64,000 bases of DNA from Thraustochytrium sp. TN22 (GCA_013306675.1 JABLUY010000002.1:434001-498000), one strand, 5' to 3'; numbered from the stretch's first letter, positions 38,701-47,204 are shown. A program made the numbers and translations. Notes: a model not told the origin generated them from the sequence alone.

Positions 38701-41700
38701 GCGCGGAGAAGTGCAATGCCGGCGTCCTCCATGAAGGTCTCGAGGGCCGCAAAAAGCGTTGGCATCACGGCTGCGCCCGGCACGCCGAGGTCGGCCTTTG
38801 CCAGCACGCCGCGCGCACAGAGCACGGTGGCATCATAGAGAGAGATCTCCGTGGTTTCCAGGTCCAGATCCATGGCCGCGTTGCCCGCAGACGAGGAGGC
38901 GATCGGGAGGCGGTTGGCAGCAGCATACATGTCGGCCCACAGGAGCAGGAGGGTGCGGGAGACGCCGCCGCGCGCCCGAGCTGCAGAGACTGTCAGGCAG
39001 GCATCCAGAAGCTGAGGCTCAGCGCGCGCATCGAGGCCTCCAACACGCACGGCCACCTTTTCGAGCTTGTGCTGCAGCGCCGCAACGGTGTCGGCGACCT
39101 TGGGGCTGCCTAGCATGGCCACAAAGGCCCGGCGGAGCGCCCAGTCGTCTTCGGATGCCTCATGCACCAGCGCCATGACGCGAGCGCGGAGTGTGGCGGA
39201 GAGGCCGTCGTCCAAACCGCCTGTCTGCCCAGGCAGCGCGAGCGCCAAGCTCGCGCCGCTCTGCAGAACGGCCATAAGGCGCGCATCGCCACTGCCCAAA
39301 ACAGGCGCGGACGCCCACGGAAAGTGCAAGGAGTCCAGTGCCTGCACGCTCACACCCGCATCGCGAGGCAGCTGCACACCAAAGAGCGCTGCGAAGCTCT
39401 GCGCGAGCGTCGCGTCCACGCCCTCAGGACAGACGCCAAAGCCATCAAAGGTGCGGAACATGCGGGCCCAGCGCACGAGGTTGCTCGGCGTGGCGAGCGA
39501 GACGGCGGCCCTGTCGCCTGAGACCGCAAGTGCCGAGAAGGCAGCCAGCATGCGACCGGCGGCCAGCGTGGATACTCCGGCCTGAGCCAGCGCCCGCGCA
39601 GCGTCGCCGGACTCCACGACAGCGGACCAGGGCGGAGCGAGTACAGAGATCTCCACGCAACGGTTGCGCATGGCGCGCGAGACCTCACCAAAGGCAGGAT
39701 CCGCCACGAGGAAGATGCGAAAGTCGCGGTGCGGCCGGACGACCCGCGGCTGGCCGTTCACCATGCCGCACTCGTTGATCATGAGTTCACCGCCCATCTC
39801 CAACACAGGGTTGAGTCGGTCCAGCACGGTTGGATTGCACAGGTTCGCATTGTTGAGTACGACCCAGTCGCCGCGCTCCATGGCGCGGACGAGCGTGCCG
39901 TCGACCCACTCAAAGGCGCCCAGTAGGGAGCCAGACCGTGACGCCTCCATCTCCGCGACCCATTCTCGCTCGATCCGGGCGAGCTCGGCGCGCCACGCAG
40001 CGGTTTGTGCGGCGCCCCGCGTCGACAACTTCATGTGTTCCTCGTCCTGCTCCTGCTGCTGCTGCTGCTGCAGCAGCAGCGCCGCATCAAGGTCGCCGAG
40101 GATGACCTCCAGCTCCGTCCGGGGCAGGGGCGAAGGCCCGTTCACCAGCAAGTGGCGGTGCGCCTCAAGCGCGCGCGCGCGCTCGAGTGCCGAGACGTCT
40201 GCCTCGCGATCCCCAGCGGCGAAGAGCTCGCGGAGGACCTCGCAGCACAGCCCGGTGAGCGCGGAGCGCAGCTCGCGCACCTTGCGGTCCAGGTCGACCT
40301 GCTCAAAGCAGCCGAGCAGCTCGGTGGAATCCGTCGAGCTGGTGACGGCGAACTCGTGCAGGCGACGCCCGCATAGACCAGCAAATGCGCGAAGCATCGC
40401 AGTCTTGCCCGTGCCGCTTGCGCCCAGCAAGAGCACCGGCCATTGCTTCTCCACGCAGTGCGCCACGTGCTCCAGCGTTGAGAGCGCGCTGCGCGGCAAG
40501 AAGCCACTCGGGATTTCGGCCTCGCCGCAGGACGCTCGCGGCGCAGCGGCGCCGCGTGGCCGCTCGAGCGCGGCCGAACCGACCATCACGCGCTCCGGCG
40601 TGCAGCGCAGCTCGACGCGGCGTGGCGCCCACACCACGCCAAAGTGCTCAGCGAAGGCCAGGCGCATCTTGGCGCGGTCCGCCTCGGTGCGCAGGCGGTC
40701 GAAGTAGATCATCGCCACGTGACGCACCACGGCGGCGCTCACGTCTTTGGCGCCGGCGCACAGCTCGCAGAGGCGGAAAATGTCGCGCAGGTTGAACTCC
40801 CACGGAGCACCGGCGCGCCCATAGGTGAGCGAAGTGACAGTGTCGCGCACGACTGCGCTGTTGAAGGCGATGAGGCGCTGGGTCAGGTCCTCGTCCATGG
40901 CCGGATACATGCGCGACACGATGAAGCCATAGTCGGCGTTCGTCAGGGTTTGCACGTAGACCTTGGTGAAGCGGTTCAAGAAGCTCTTGGGGAGGCCCTT
41001 GCGGCCGCCGCCCTGCTGGACCGGGTTCTGTGCGGCAAAGACACGGAAGGATGGGGGGCAATGAAAGGACTGGTTCAGCTCCGGGACGTACACGGTGCCG
41101 CGGTGGTCGAGGCAGGCGTTGAGGCCCTCGAGCACGGACTGCGAGGCCAGGTTAAGCTCATCGAGAAGCACCCAGTCACCCGCCTTGAGCGCGGCCAGAA
41201 ACACGCCGTCGCTCCAGGTGAAGCGGGCACCCGCGGAAGCCTGGTCGCTCACCGCGCCGGCCTCCTGCGTGGCCGGCGTGGCGGCAGCCGGGATATCGGA
41301 GCCGATCAGGTCCGCAAAGTCCGTCTGCTCCGAAAGGTTGATGCGCACGAGGCGGTGGCCGGACCGCTTTGCAAGCGAGGCAATCAAGCTCGTCTTGCCC
41401 ACACCCGGGCTACCCTCGAGAAGGATGGGGCGCTCCAGCTGCATGGCGCGCAGGACGCGCGCCAGATTGCACGAGGTCGTGGGTGCGTCGAGCGCATACT
41501 CGGCGGCGCCGCCCGGGGCGCGGTTCGCCTCGACGGGCCCGCGCGAGATGAAGAAGGGTCGGATACCAAAGCGACCCACATCGCCCGAGTCGGCGGCATC
41601 AGCATCGTCGTCGTCGTTTCCGTGGTGATCCTCCGTATCCATGGCGATGTTTGCAGCGGCCCCGCCCTCATGCACCTGCAATTGCACGGCGGGCCCGGCT

Positions 41701-44700
41701 TCGCTGTCCTGCGGGGCAACGAGACCGGCCAGCAGGACATCCTCGCCACGGCGCACGAGCTTGCGCGTCTGCTCTGGCACGCCAACGAGAAGGAAGCTCG
41801 ACGCGCGCGCGCGAAGCTGCTCGCAGCTGGCCTCCGAGACTCCGGAGCCGAGACCGAGGCCGTCCAGCAGCACGAGGCCCGCGCCGTGAAGGTAGGCCAC
41901 CCAGGGGTCGACGCGGTCGCGGTCGTCACCGCACGCGACGCGCACGACAAAGGCAGCCCAGGAGATGAGATCACGCAGGGTAAGCTGAATGAGAGCGTGA
42001 TGATCCTGACCCGGGCCGTTGAACCACGTGTAGAAAGAAGCGAGCGCGGCGGCGACCGCGGTCCGCAGCGAGGTGTCGGCGACCGCGGCGAGGTGCTGCG
42101 CCAAGATGAGGCGCAGGTCGGCCTCCTCATGGATCTGCGGGATCCAGATCTCCGTGAAGCGATTGCGCAGTGCTGGCGAGAGCTCGCGCTTGCCGTAGTC
42201 GCCACCCGGGTTCATGGTGGCGAGAATGCGGAAGGCCTCGTTGGCGACGATCTCCTCTACCTGGTCGCCGCCGCGCTCTGCAAGAAAGAGCGTGCGTGAG
42301 GGCTCGAGGACACTGTTCAGGCGCTCTAGGACGGCATCCTCGGCCAGGGAGAGCTCATCAAGCAGGAGCATGTCGCCGGCGCGCATTGCGGAGACCAGCG
42401 GGCCGTCCTGCCACTCGAAGAGAGCGCGGTAGCTGCGCACAAGCGCAACAATCTCGGCGACTGCGGCGCAGTCAGCTTCAGGTGCCTCAGTCTCGTTGGC
42501 GAGGAACTTGACGGCAAGCGCCTCGAGCGCATCGAGCGAGCCAACCTCCTCGGAAGCCCAGCCGCGCGGTGACGCGAGCTCCCAGGCGCGCGACTGGAGC
42601 TGGTTCTTGTTGCGCGTGGGCCGCAGACTGCCGAGGATGTCCGCCGTGTCGGTATTCTGATGACAGTTGAGGATTTGAAGTGCCTGTGCGGCCTCGATGG
42701 CGAGCATCTGGCACACGGTGGTCTTGCCGCATCCGGTCTCACCGATGAGCAGCGCGGGCTCCTTCACCTGCAGACAGCGGCGCACGAGCGCGTAGGTGCG
42801 GCGCATGGCGCGCGTGGGCACGACCTTGCTAACGCCCTCGCGCTGCGCACGGTCGCCCTGACAGGCCGCCTCGAAGACCGTGCCATCGACCGGGTAGAGC
42901 AGATCGTCGTTGAGCTTGGTCTTGCAATGCTTCTCAATGACCGCGCGGACCACCTCCTTGTCGGTGTCCGTTCGAACGCGGTCGCCCAAGAGGCGAAAGC
43001 CCTCAACGGCGAGCTCCTCGTAGGAGAGAGGATTGCGGTTTGCCCAGCGCAAGAGGTCACGCGGGGTGATGAAGCCCTCCTTGCCCGCAAAGAGGCGGCT
43101 CTGCTGGCGGTGCATCTGCAGGTCGGTCATGACCTTGACAAGCACCGTGCAGAAGGTCGGCGCGAGCGCGCAACGCTTGTTGAGGATGGTCTCGAGCTCC
43201 TTGGTCGGGATCTCGCCGACGTGGAGCTCAAGAAAGCGGTTGCGAAAGGCGCGTGAGAGCATCTTGCGGCCGCCATAGAGCCCGGGCGGGTTTTGCGTGG
43301 CAAAGAGCATGAAGTTCGGGTGCGGCTTCACGACCTCCTGCGTCTCCGGGATGAAGACCTCGCGGTTGTCGTCCAGCAGCCGGTTGAGCGCCTCCAGAAC
43401 CTCGGAGGGTGCCAAGTTGAGCTCGTCCAGCACGATCCAGTAGCCCTTGCGCACCGCCTCGACGAGGGCGCCCTCGCGGAAGACCAGGTTGCCACGCTCG
43501 TCGCTCACGTAAGAGCCCATATACTCCTGTAGGTCCGTGTGCTCATGGTTGTTGATGCGCACGCACTTATAGCCGGCCTTGGCCGCCAGGTACGAGACCA
43601 TGGTTGTCTTTCCGCTGCTGGTGGGGCCCTGCAAGAGCACCGGGTACTTTTGCGCCGCGATGGCGCGCGCCAGCGCTTGAATATTGCGAAGCACCGTTGG
43701 CGTTTCCACAAAGGCGTCCAGGGTGGCCTTCGCGGCGCGGTCCTCGGCATCAGCCGCAAGCTTGGCAGCTTCGGCTGCCGGCCCCGCCTCAGGGAGCGCA
43801 ACCTCCGCGTCGCGGCACAGGCGCGGGCCCTTGTGGAGCCAGAACTTGTCGCAGAGGATGTATTGGTCGCGGGTGCTCTTGGTACCCGGGCAACGCGGCG
43901 CGGCCTCGAGCGCCTTTGCGGGAACGTCCGCCACGAAGGTCTTCTTGAGTAGCTTGGTCATTGTCTTGAGCGACTTGTCGTTGAGCAGCGTGGCAAAGGT
44001 CATGATGAAGCTCTCGTACAGCGCGCGGGAGAGACCAAAGCCCTTGGTCAGCAGCACACGTGCCGTGAGAAGCGCGCGGCACAGCGTGCGAAGGCTGTAG
44101 CGCGGCGGCTGGTTAGCCCCGTCCAGTAGCGTCTGCTCGTCGGCCCGCGCGCGTGCGCCCAAGTAGAGGTCCACAATGTCCTGGACGGGCGGGTTCGGGA
44201 TGTCGTTCAAGTAGAGGCTGACGACGAGGCGGAGGTCTGCAGGGTCCTCAACCTCGTCAACGAAGAGCTCGGTGAAGCGGCTGCGGAGCGCCGGTGGCAG
44301 ATCGCGCTTGCCAACGTCCGTAGCCGGGTTCATGGCTGCAAAGAGGCGAAAGTCGGGGTGCCGATGGACGCGCTCGAGGTCGCCGCGCTCCGTGAGCGAG
44401 AGCGTGCCATCCTCGTCGTCGAGGAGCGCGGAGAGGCGCTCCAGTGTCTCGCCGCTGGCCAGGTTGATCTCGTCCAGAAGAACCCAGTCGCCTGCGCGAA
44501 TGGCCTTGACGAGCGCGCCCTCCTCGAAGGAGAAGGCGAAGCTATTCTCCACGCGCTTGCGCTGCCGTTCAAAGCGCTCCGCGTCCGCACGGAAGGCCTC
44601 CCAGGCCGCCTCAGTTTCGGCGAGCTCTGTCGCGTCCACCGTCTCGTCAGCATCCTCCTGGTCGTCACTTGCGCGCCCGGACTTGGCCGCGGCGGCCTCC

Positions 44701-47204
44701 TTTCGCCTACGCTTGGAGGGCTTCTGCGGCTGCGCGGGCGGCGCAGGTGCGGCGTGGTCCGTGTTTTGGCCTTCCAGAGCGCGGCGCATCTTGACAAACT
44801 TCGCATCGGCCATCTTGCAGGCGGCCATGCAGGCCTTGCTGAGGCGTTTCCAGTTGGCCTGCGCGACACCCTCCTGTACGGCACTCAGGAAACGTTGGTT
44901 GGAGCTCTCGGAGAAGAGGGCGCAGAAGAGCTCCAGCAAGCGCGAGAAGAGCGGGAGCGCGACGTGACGCAGCTGAACTGGCTTGAAGCCGCCAAGGAGC
45001 TCCGTCGTGTCGCTCTGTACGTGCATGTTCTGCACCACAAGGCGTTTGCCCAGCAGACGGGCCAGATGCTGCACCATGGACGTCTTACCGGCGCCGGTCT
45101 CGCCCACAAGGAGAACCGGCTCGCTCATCTGCACGCAAGATGCGATCTGCTCGAGCAGGCGCATGCTGACACCGGTGGCCGCAACCTGGCCAGGCGGCGT
45201 GGCGTCCTCCGAGGGCGTCATGCGCAGGTGCGCGCGGCCCACGCGCACGCTCGGGTCCTTGCGGTGCCTGGGCACGACCTCGGGCTTGTAGACGCGCAGG
45301 CGGTGGTCGAGGCGCTCCTCGGGCAGGCGCCAGACCTGCGCGAGCCAGCGCGCCATGGCAATGCGTGAGTCGGCGCGCGGCATGGCGACCACGAAGCAGT
45401 CCATGGCCTCGACGAGGAGGTCCTCGCGCTCCTGCTCCGTGAGGAAGATGCCACCTGCGTTGGTGCGCTCCCGCGCGTGCAGGCGGACAAGCGTGCCGAC
45501 GCGGCGCAGCCACTTGAAAAGGTCGCGCTCCGACATGGTGCGTCCGGGAATTACGCGCCGCGGGTCGACAGGGAGGTCTGGAAGGGCACCCGCCTCCCTG
45601 TCCTCCTCGGCCTCCTCCTCCTCCTCCTCCTCCTCCTGCTGCTGCTGCTGCTGCTGCTTCTCGTCCACCACGACCTTGCCAGCGTCGTTCCTCTTACGGC
45701 CGCCCTGCACAATGCACTGAAAGGTGCGCAGAATAAGGGCCACGAGCGACGGGCTGAGCGAGGTATACGAATGCTTGACCACCTCAAGAAGCTCCGCAGG
45801 CGGCAGAGGCTGCACCTGCACCGAGGTCCAGAGGCGCTCCAACAGAGGTGGCGCCCTGACGGCCGTGCGCCGCGTGGCAAGAAGCTGGAAGCCTGGCGCG
45901 GCCGTGATGACCTCGTCGCGGTTGGGGAGCAGGAGCTGGCGCGACTCAAAGAGGGGAATGAGCGCAGCGAGCACCTCGAAGGGCGCGCGGTCAATGTCCT
46001 CGATGAAGACCCAGCAGCCGCTGAGCACGGCCTGCGTGAGTGCGCCGGGCTGCCAGCGAAATTCGCCGGGCACATCTGTGCATACATAGGTGCCCAGGAG
46101 CGTCTTGCTGTCCATCTGGTCGTCCAGCTGCAGCTCCACGAGCGTGCTCTCCTTGCCATGCATGCGCGCGAGCTCATGCACGAGGAGACTCTTGCCAGCG
46201 CCGCTGCGGCCCTCGAGAAGCACGGGCGCACCATTGCGCAAGGCCACAAGCGCGGCGCGCAGGTTGCGCTCGGTGGTTGGCGCGCGGACTGCCCGCGCGC
46301 TGCCGCCGGCCGCGAAGTGGCGCTCCACGGCCTCCGTGATGCTGCCGGTGCCAGCTGCGGCAGCTGCGGCAGCTGCGGCGTGGGTCTCCGATGGGTTCTC
46401 GTCCGCGTCGGCCGCAAGGGCGTGCACGCGCACGGGCGGCCGCAGGAGCGCGGCGTCCTCGCGCGCTGCATCACGGGGCGCGCCGCTCTGCACCAGCGCC
46501 GCAGGGGCGAGGCCCAGAAGCATGCGCACAGCGCGGCTCGCGTGCGCGCGCACGGCAGGGTCGGCGTCCTGCGCGAGCGCGTAGAGCGGCCGCCAGTCCC
46601 GCAGGGCGACCACGGCCGGGCCGGCTCCGCTCGCAAAGAGCAGCTCGCAGGCCCTGCAGACGGCCACACGCTCGTCGGCCGTCTTGGCGGCCGCGAAGGC
46701 GTCGCCTGCCAGGGCGCCGGCCTCTGCCTCGGACCTGGCCGCCGCGGTCACCACCTCGACCGCGAGCGGCGCGCAGGCCTCGTTGATGCTGACGGCCTCT
46801 GCGACGCCTGCGAAGACCGCGAGCACTCGCCTGTCCATCTCGCGCCTCCGCGCGCCTGTCTGGCGCTTGGCCCCGTTCGCGCCGCGCTTCGCGCCGGCCT
46901 GGCCCTCCTCCTCGCGCGCCTCGCGCAGGTCCTGCGCCAGCCGCGCCACGGCGCGCGCCGCCAGGCGCTCCAGTCCCTCATGCGCGCCCAGCCCGCCCAG
47001 CTGCGCCTCCAGCGCCGCCACCGCGTCCGCCTCGCCCGCCTCGCCGCCCGCCCGCGCCGCGCCGCGCCGCGCCATCGCCCGACCCGCGCGCGCCGCGCCA
47101 CCCACCGCTTTTGCCACGCCGCGCTGCGACTGGCGGAGAAGACGCGCCGCGGGTCTCCCCGCGCCTGTCCCGCCACCCACGCACCCTCCTTTGCGGTCGC
47201 CCAC
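29709..47204 (-). CDS. MDN1: Midasin / REA1, giant AAA+ ATPase of 60S ribosome assembly
   Basis: Midasin pulls assembly factors (Ytm1/WDR12, Rsa4/NLE1) off pre-60S particles. The frame is 5831 residues, or 5788 from the ATG at 47075; human has 5596 and yeast 4910. Six AAA+ Walker A motifs are intact: GRSGAGKS (~331), GETGAGKT (~698), GPTSSGKT (~1192), GETGCGKT (~1486), GSPGVGKT (~1929) and GASGTGKT (~2259). Walker B reads LLDEINLA, VLDELNLA, LLDELSLA and LLDELNLA in AAA2-5. AAA1 has FIEDIDRA, and AAA6 has VLNNANLC with the acidic pair lost. A long helical linker follows, then an Asp/Glu-rich stretch at about 4815-5520, then the MIDAS domain with AIDDSKSM at about 5620. A poly-Gln/Glu insert lies in AAA1-2. 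All of it is one uninterrupted exon. Divergent from PWP1, another ribosome-assembly gene. Confidence 0.97.
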   Translation of the reverse strand: MGDRKGGCVGGGTGAGRPAARLLRQSQRGVAKAVGGAARAGRAMARRGAARAGGEAGEADAVAALEAQLGGLGAHEGLERLAARAVARLAQDLREAREEEGQAGAKRGANGAKRQTGARRREMDRRVLAVFAGVAEAVSINEACAPLAVEVVTAAARSEAEAGALAGDAFAAAKTADERVAVCRACELLFASGAGPAVVALRDWRPLYALAQDADPAVRAHASRAVRMLLGLAPAALVQSGAPRDAAREDAALLRPPVRVHALAADADENPSETHAAAAAAAAAGTGSITEAVERHFAAGGSARAVRAPTTERNLRAALVALRNGAPVLLEGRSGAGKSLLVHELARMHGKESTLVELQLDDQMDSKTLLGTYVCTDVPGEFRWQPGALTQAVLSGCWVFIEDIDRAPFEVLAALIPLFESRQLLLPNRDEVITAAPGFQLLATRRTAVRAPPLLERLWTSVQVQPLPPAELLEVVKHSYTSLSPSLVALILRTFQCIVQGGRKRNDAGKVVVDEKQQQQQQQEEEEEEEEAEEDREAGALPDLPVDPRRVIPGRTMSERDLFKWLRRVGTLVRLHARERTNAGGIFLTEQEREDLLVEAMDCFVVAMPRADSRIAMARWLAQVWRLPEERLDHRLRVYKPEVVPRHRKDPSVRVGRAHLRMTPSEDATPPGQVAATGVSMRLLEQIASCVQMSEPVLLVGETGAGKTSMVQHLARLLGKRLVVQNMHVQSDTTELLGGFKPVQLRHVALPLFSRLLELFCALFSESSNQRFLSAVQEGVAQANWKRLSKACMAACKMADAKFVKMRRALEGQNTDHAAPAPPAQPQKPSKRRRKEAAAAKSGRASDDQEDADETVDATELAETEAAWEAFRADAERFERQRKRVENSFAFSFEEGALVKAIRAGDWVLLDEINLASGETLERLSALLDDEDGTLSLTERGDLERVHRHPDFRLFAAMNPATDVGKRDLPPALRSRFTELFVDEVEDPADLRLVVSLYLNDIPNPPVQDIVDLYLGARARADEQTLLDGANQPPRYSLRTLCRALLTARVLLTKGFGLSRALYESFIMTFATLLNDKSLKTMTKLLKKTFVADVPAKALEAAPRCPGTKSTRDQYILCDKFWLHKGPRLCRDAEVALPEAGPAAEAAKLAADAEDRAAKATLDAFVETPTVLRNIQALARAIAAQKYPVLLQGPTSSGKTTMVSYLAAKAGYKCVRINNHEHTDLQEYMGSYVSDERGNLVFREGALVEAVRKGYWIVLDELNLAPSEVLEALNRLLDDNREVFIPETQEVVKPHPNFMLFATQNPPGLYGGRKMLSRAFRNRFLELHVGEIPTKELETILNKRCALAPTFCTVLVKVMTDLQMHRQQSRLFAGKEGFITPRDLLRWANRNPLSYEELAVEGFRLLGDRVRTDTDKEVVRAVIEKHCKTKLNDDLLYPVDGTVFEAACQGDRAQREGVSKVVPTRAMRRTYALVRRCLQVKEPALLIGETGCGKTTVCQMLAIEAAQALQILNCHQNTDTADILGSLRPTRNKNQLQSRAWELASPRGWASEEVGSLDALEALAVKFLANETEAPEADCAAVAEIVALVRSYRALFEWQDGPLVSAMRAGDMLLLDELSLAEDAVLERLNSVLEPSRTLFLAERGGDQVEEIVANEAFRILATMNPGGDYGKRELSPALRNRFTEIWIPQIHEEADLRLILAQHLAAVADTSLRTAVAAALASFYTWFNGPGQDHHALIQLTLRDLISWAAFVVRVACGDDRDRVDPWVAYLHGAGLVLLDGLGLGSGVSEASCEQLRARASSFLLVGVPEQTRKLVRRGEDVLLAGLVAPQDSEAGPAVQLQVHEGGAAANIAMDTEDHHGNDDDDADAADSGDVGRFGIRPFFISRGPVEANRAPGGAAEYALDAPTTSCNLARVLRAMQLERPILLEGSPGVGKTSLIASLAKRSGHRLVRINLSEQTDFADLIGSDIPAAATPATQEAGAVSDQASAGARFTWSDGVFLAALKAGDWVLLDELNLASQSVLEGLNACLDHRGTVYVPELNQSFHCPPSFRVFAAQNPVQQGGGRKGLPKSFLNRFTKVYVQTLTNADYGFIVSRMYPAMDEDLTQRLIAFNSAVVRDTVTSLTYGRAGAPWEFNLRDIFRLCELCAGAKDVSAAVVRHVAMIYFDRLRTEADRAKMRLAFAEHFGVVWAPRRVELRCTPERVMVGSAALERPRGAAAPRASCGEAEIPSGFLPRSALSTLEHVAHCVEKQWPVLLLGASGTGKTAMLRAFAGLCGRRLHEFAVTSSTDSTELLGCFEQVDLDRKVRELRSALTGLCCEVLRELFAAGDREADVSALERARALEAHRHLLVNGPSPLPRTELEVILGDLDAALLLQQQQQQEQDEEHMKLSTRGAAQTAAWRAELARIEREWVAEMEASRSGSLLGAFEWVDGTLVRAMERGDWVVLNNANLCNPTVLDRLNPVLEMGGELMINECGMVNGQPRVVRPHRDFRIFLVADPAFGEVSRAMRNRCVEISVLAPPWSAVVESGDAARALAQAGVSTLAAGRMLAAFSALAVSGDRAAVSLATPSNLVRWARMFRTFDGFGVCPEGVDATLAQSFAALFGVQLPRDAGVSVQALDSLHFPWASAPVLGSGDARLMAVLQSGASLALALPGQTGGLDDGLSATLRARVMALVHEASEDDWALRRAFVAMLGSPKVADTVAALQHKLEKVAVRVGGLDARAEPQLLDACLTVSAARARGGVSRTLLLLWADMYAAANRLPIASSSAGNAAMDLDLETTEISLYDATVLCARGVLAKADLGVPGAAVMPTLFAALETFMEDAGIALLRATSPVEAPALENDVSDWDRALEHLGDLRSVRANMVRILCTVRVKGKVKEVASLQLAVGKASLEARAAAKQARRLVLELAGPDGAVQDDVLRRAVQDLTHAFKRVDQALGALASNCAGAFSGESSTEPLRQEEVKVLRRLWKRCGQPRPMRSAALFAALQRTSELSHQASLGAFSASFRSALEAGHAALLITDDQRHLLVDAACALRWANAQDDLDQAPALEARLAAVSESVEHTKASLDAKLAVVRKANTEDRMLGAVDRWPVLSLGSLEQLADPDEAKSMRGLAPEASRRWGLVQLQPVIDAWACRALLRVFVRVLATRDVAPGDAVGAIEDTVAYALEASSVPLHLLVPFKELALRVDAGASCDNLELDLLHGFYEAVHGATFNVRNAVDPNAGAHISDSLARLILNAAAQATAMVEIDTFGDGLSAGMPRLSQDIVSVAVLRVVRGSGVGLDRGQPRDRAVRPYGETVSIRDRAMRLGQHQVLLAHLLDAESREAQTETAALAATTDDAVASDERALLWHLLEPTLLIVSGLESAVLAPLLASVCPAHASGEQVLENAEVERTADMLDAALAVLSSPLVDETLRPLVGLLRKPLSRAELAHASTLLALFRLHALAPASAVDPCLKPQVRLSRTTLAHEELEGVVQVREVNDCATGRAAGPSAHVHECLVERMDALRLQTGALRKRVVYRPAHGEAGFAALFAAVHEFNASIGATQRVLAVVSAVRKRSADADRQEDMLLEACRLLCERLERDFAGFEDVVRPVQVSLRHLQHGLRALGVEARRDSEASLRARTLGEVRRVLGAFPSTGVDVERVQTKDPLVALASVLSARSLVGRRTWTRVLEAVFVRTASLLDCGGSGDSREPPAEAWSTMAGVLSVFADEYLREKMERKKREEEENQTFRFKTREHLSAGTPEALKAQEEASFREMFPDFHQEFDRLAQTVLDDLEQRDDFELANGPADGEAEAPGEADEDEETIRLEGVDQSSFVKVVDRVLGLLGAARASGARPGQRVLREQAVHPLVAQFATAYHAAGIFADPLERSPGGTMLGAHLLALGLGAQECQRRVRLVPLDDEMKHGEEAATLDEVVPVRLDLNRDSFVEEIALLEMPLLQLSAKLDELLAAWPENAALLQLAKLTMRLRELPLTSPLMRALVGIETLLRIANDWEVMAHKDVSIRAFTAPFVRLVVRWRKLELRSWPFVLEQRARVAQDEAKLWFYDTFALVNGDPEDAVAREGLFSTMDQFARTATLGCFETRLSLLGALCELVRRSAPGSELEYQLWHLQQYYAQWAADVRASADRQRAPIRQKLKDQVKLAKWDDRNYYTLKVSAERTHRLLHKLSKEVDEILEQPAYRTVEHVLDSRVGKRTEPRAGEGTATLVELDDVDGGRPSALGVPSVRAAPEAATETAETCAATPKGFGERLPKLVGRSAVIARKVVRRALTSADWREGMDRACEINDAIVHRIKSLREGKAPQSAKQRALTDLFRALREEGLAHARPDNEMLFARAGGDESAAATTPLKLFGVRPLLRSQLEAGGLAPAACATHARADAVFYKNLAQLQRLRVDIASGAISPDVPRMQMQRGLWLCEHLLEIIVDQRAQLAEHVHERLEVRAALASLRRVAHAGATLGAEAQQVQANLHALLRLMQANLQELVELVRVLAGQPGAEEMADFLRARGSRAMLSRLASIGALRSCAQASSGDLSELTSRVARAARLAALGLGEACVTDAESAELEELPELLRDVQTGFADCSARLARAGLPTEVVAELLANLRESARLGDDFGTALARARERADEVCSNATQTGPALANVDAAVEISLVAMQDLRAALLAYTERKDGAGAEPAGVDGEGGLEAEAEAKPSSAATLLSRHEEHVKLLRATKLAKVRVAVSAAASECLQALQSAGRATKQVRSLAQMLGLLVEHVETAAQAVEVQCVEYLSSAGRLEYLLLRVFRTLASNGLCKPPDADDEGEGEDADAFGEGDGTGMGDGKGRQDVTDEIEDEEQLLGLKKDPEEKKEDEADEARDQDERKGDDGMEMENEFEGEMYDVEEPDQKGDEEQEEENDQEEELDREMGDLDRDDEQVVDERLWNEDDSDDEGEDEGEDTFEKDAPMKGDDGRDELRAKDEEDEESDKKKDKKKKPEEDEGQQGDEQKKREEESGKQDEDEDAQENDSKRVDDADNVEERNMDVPDNEDEDVTGEDADDAPQQEPEDREDGDVEDLPDEMQIEDEGADGDEDGAEAQEQQDGEVDEEDGEDVMRDPDAKEEDEGGDQDEAAAENENEDEDGQQAPQDERRGERELDEEAGDDGDGAGDEDEDDAMEEDDEQEPVQVPEQAHEDGDQELDDRAFGTDAPKAGEHDGQEEEDKPTAASAAQNADDATEEREEERDAGKQSSQRGKPQDDGDTADESWVKDERMAPPEQRDTDADKDPQREQQPRERPNPWRDAGSALEHWNRRLSMLTDEDKQQQQQDETDSDAGLQNKEEAEDKKNQEDQPAGEDERTYEFSESKAESTTQVLAPSAKDIAEEAGLPPEDEEDEAEAGEKGEAEDDKKKEEVHDEAAAEDEDEDADGKNREGKRKSAEEAAHDENDNSKMEEEEARKNAQPRKKRQRTSGVDLEGADQDEEDRKMDQGSDGQGSDEEEEDGEDPEAQDFVIETEADLATQVAAARDGLEHTRRGARAGDDLEDGDEDAETGRFKVEVELSEADRERWSRLAGDTNESSQRLCEQLRLLLEPTLASKLRGDYRTGKRINMRRVIPYIASQFRKDKIWLRRTKPSKREYQVVLAIDDSKSMAACGDLALTALVTISKALTKLEVGQVGVVSFGEDVRTVHDLHEPFSDNSGASVVAQVKFDQEKTSIEEGLRVISERFETAREGLGALRSGSGGGQTTEFRQLAFFISDGRFDSAARERVKRMVREAMAQRVLIVLVIVEFAGQESILTTRQASFVKGKVKMSNYLDDYPFPLYIVLKDMATLPEVLADGLRQWFELLSSRE
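40061..40080. repeat. Perfect 20-bp CTG/CAG palindrome inside midasin
   Basis: Three GCTG-type CTG units run directly into three CAG units, making a perfect palindrome within the AAA6 coding region. On the coding strand it specifies a Leu run followed by a Gln run in a variable loop. It could form a cruciform and may be prone to length change. Confidence 0.8.

Noticed and set aside
40644-42299. Plus-strand frame of 551 codons
   Set aside because: Antisense of midasin AAA4-AAA6, whose Walker motifs are clear on the minus strand.
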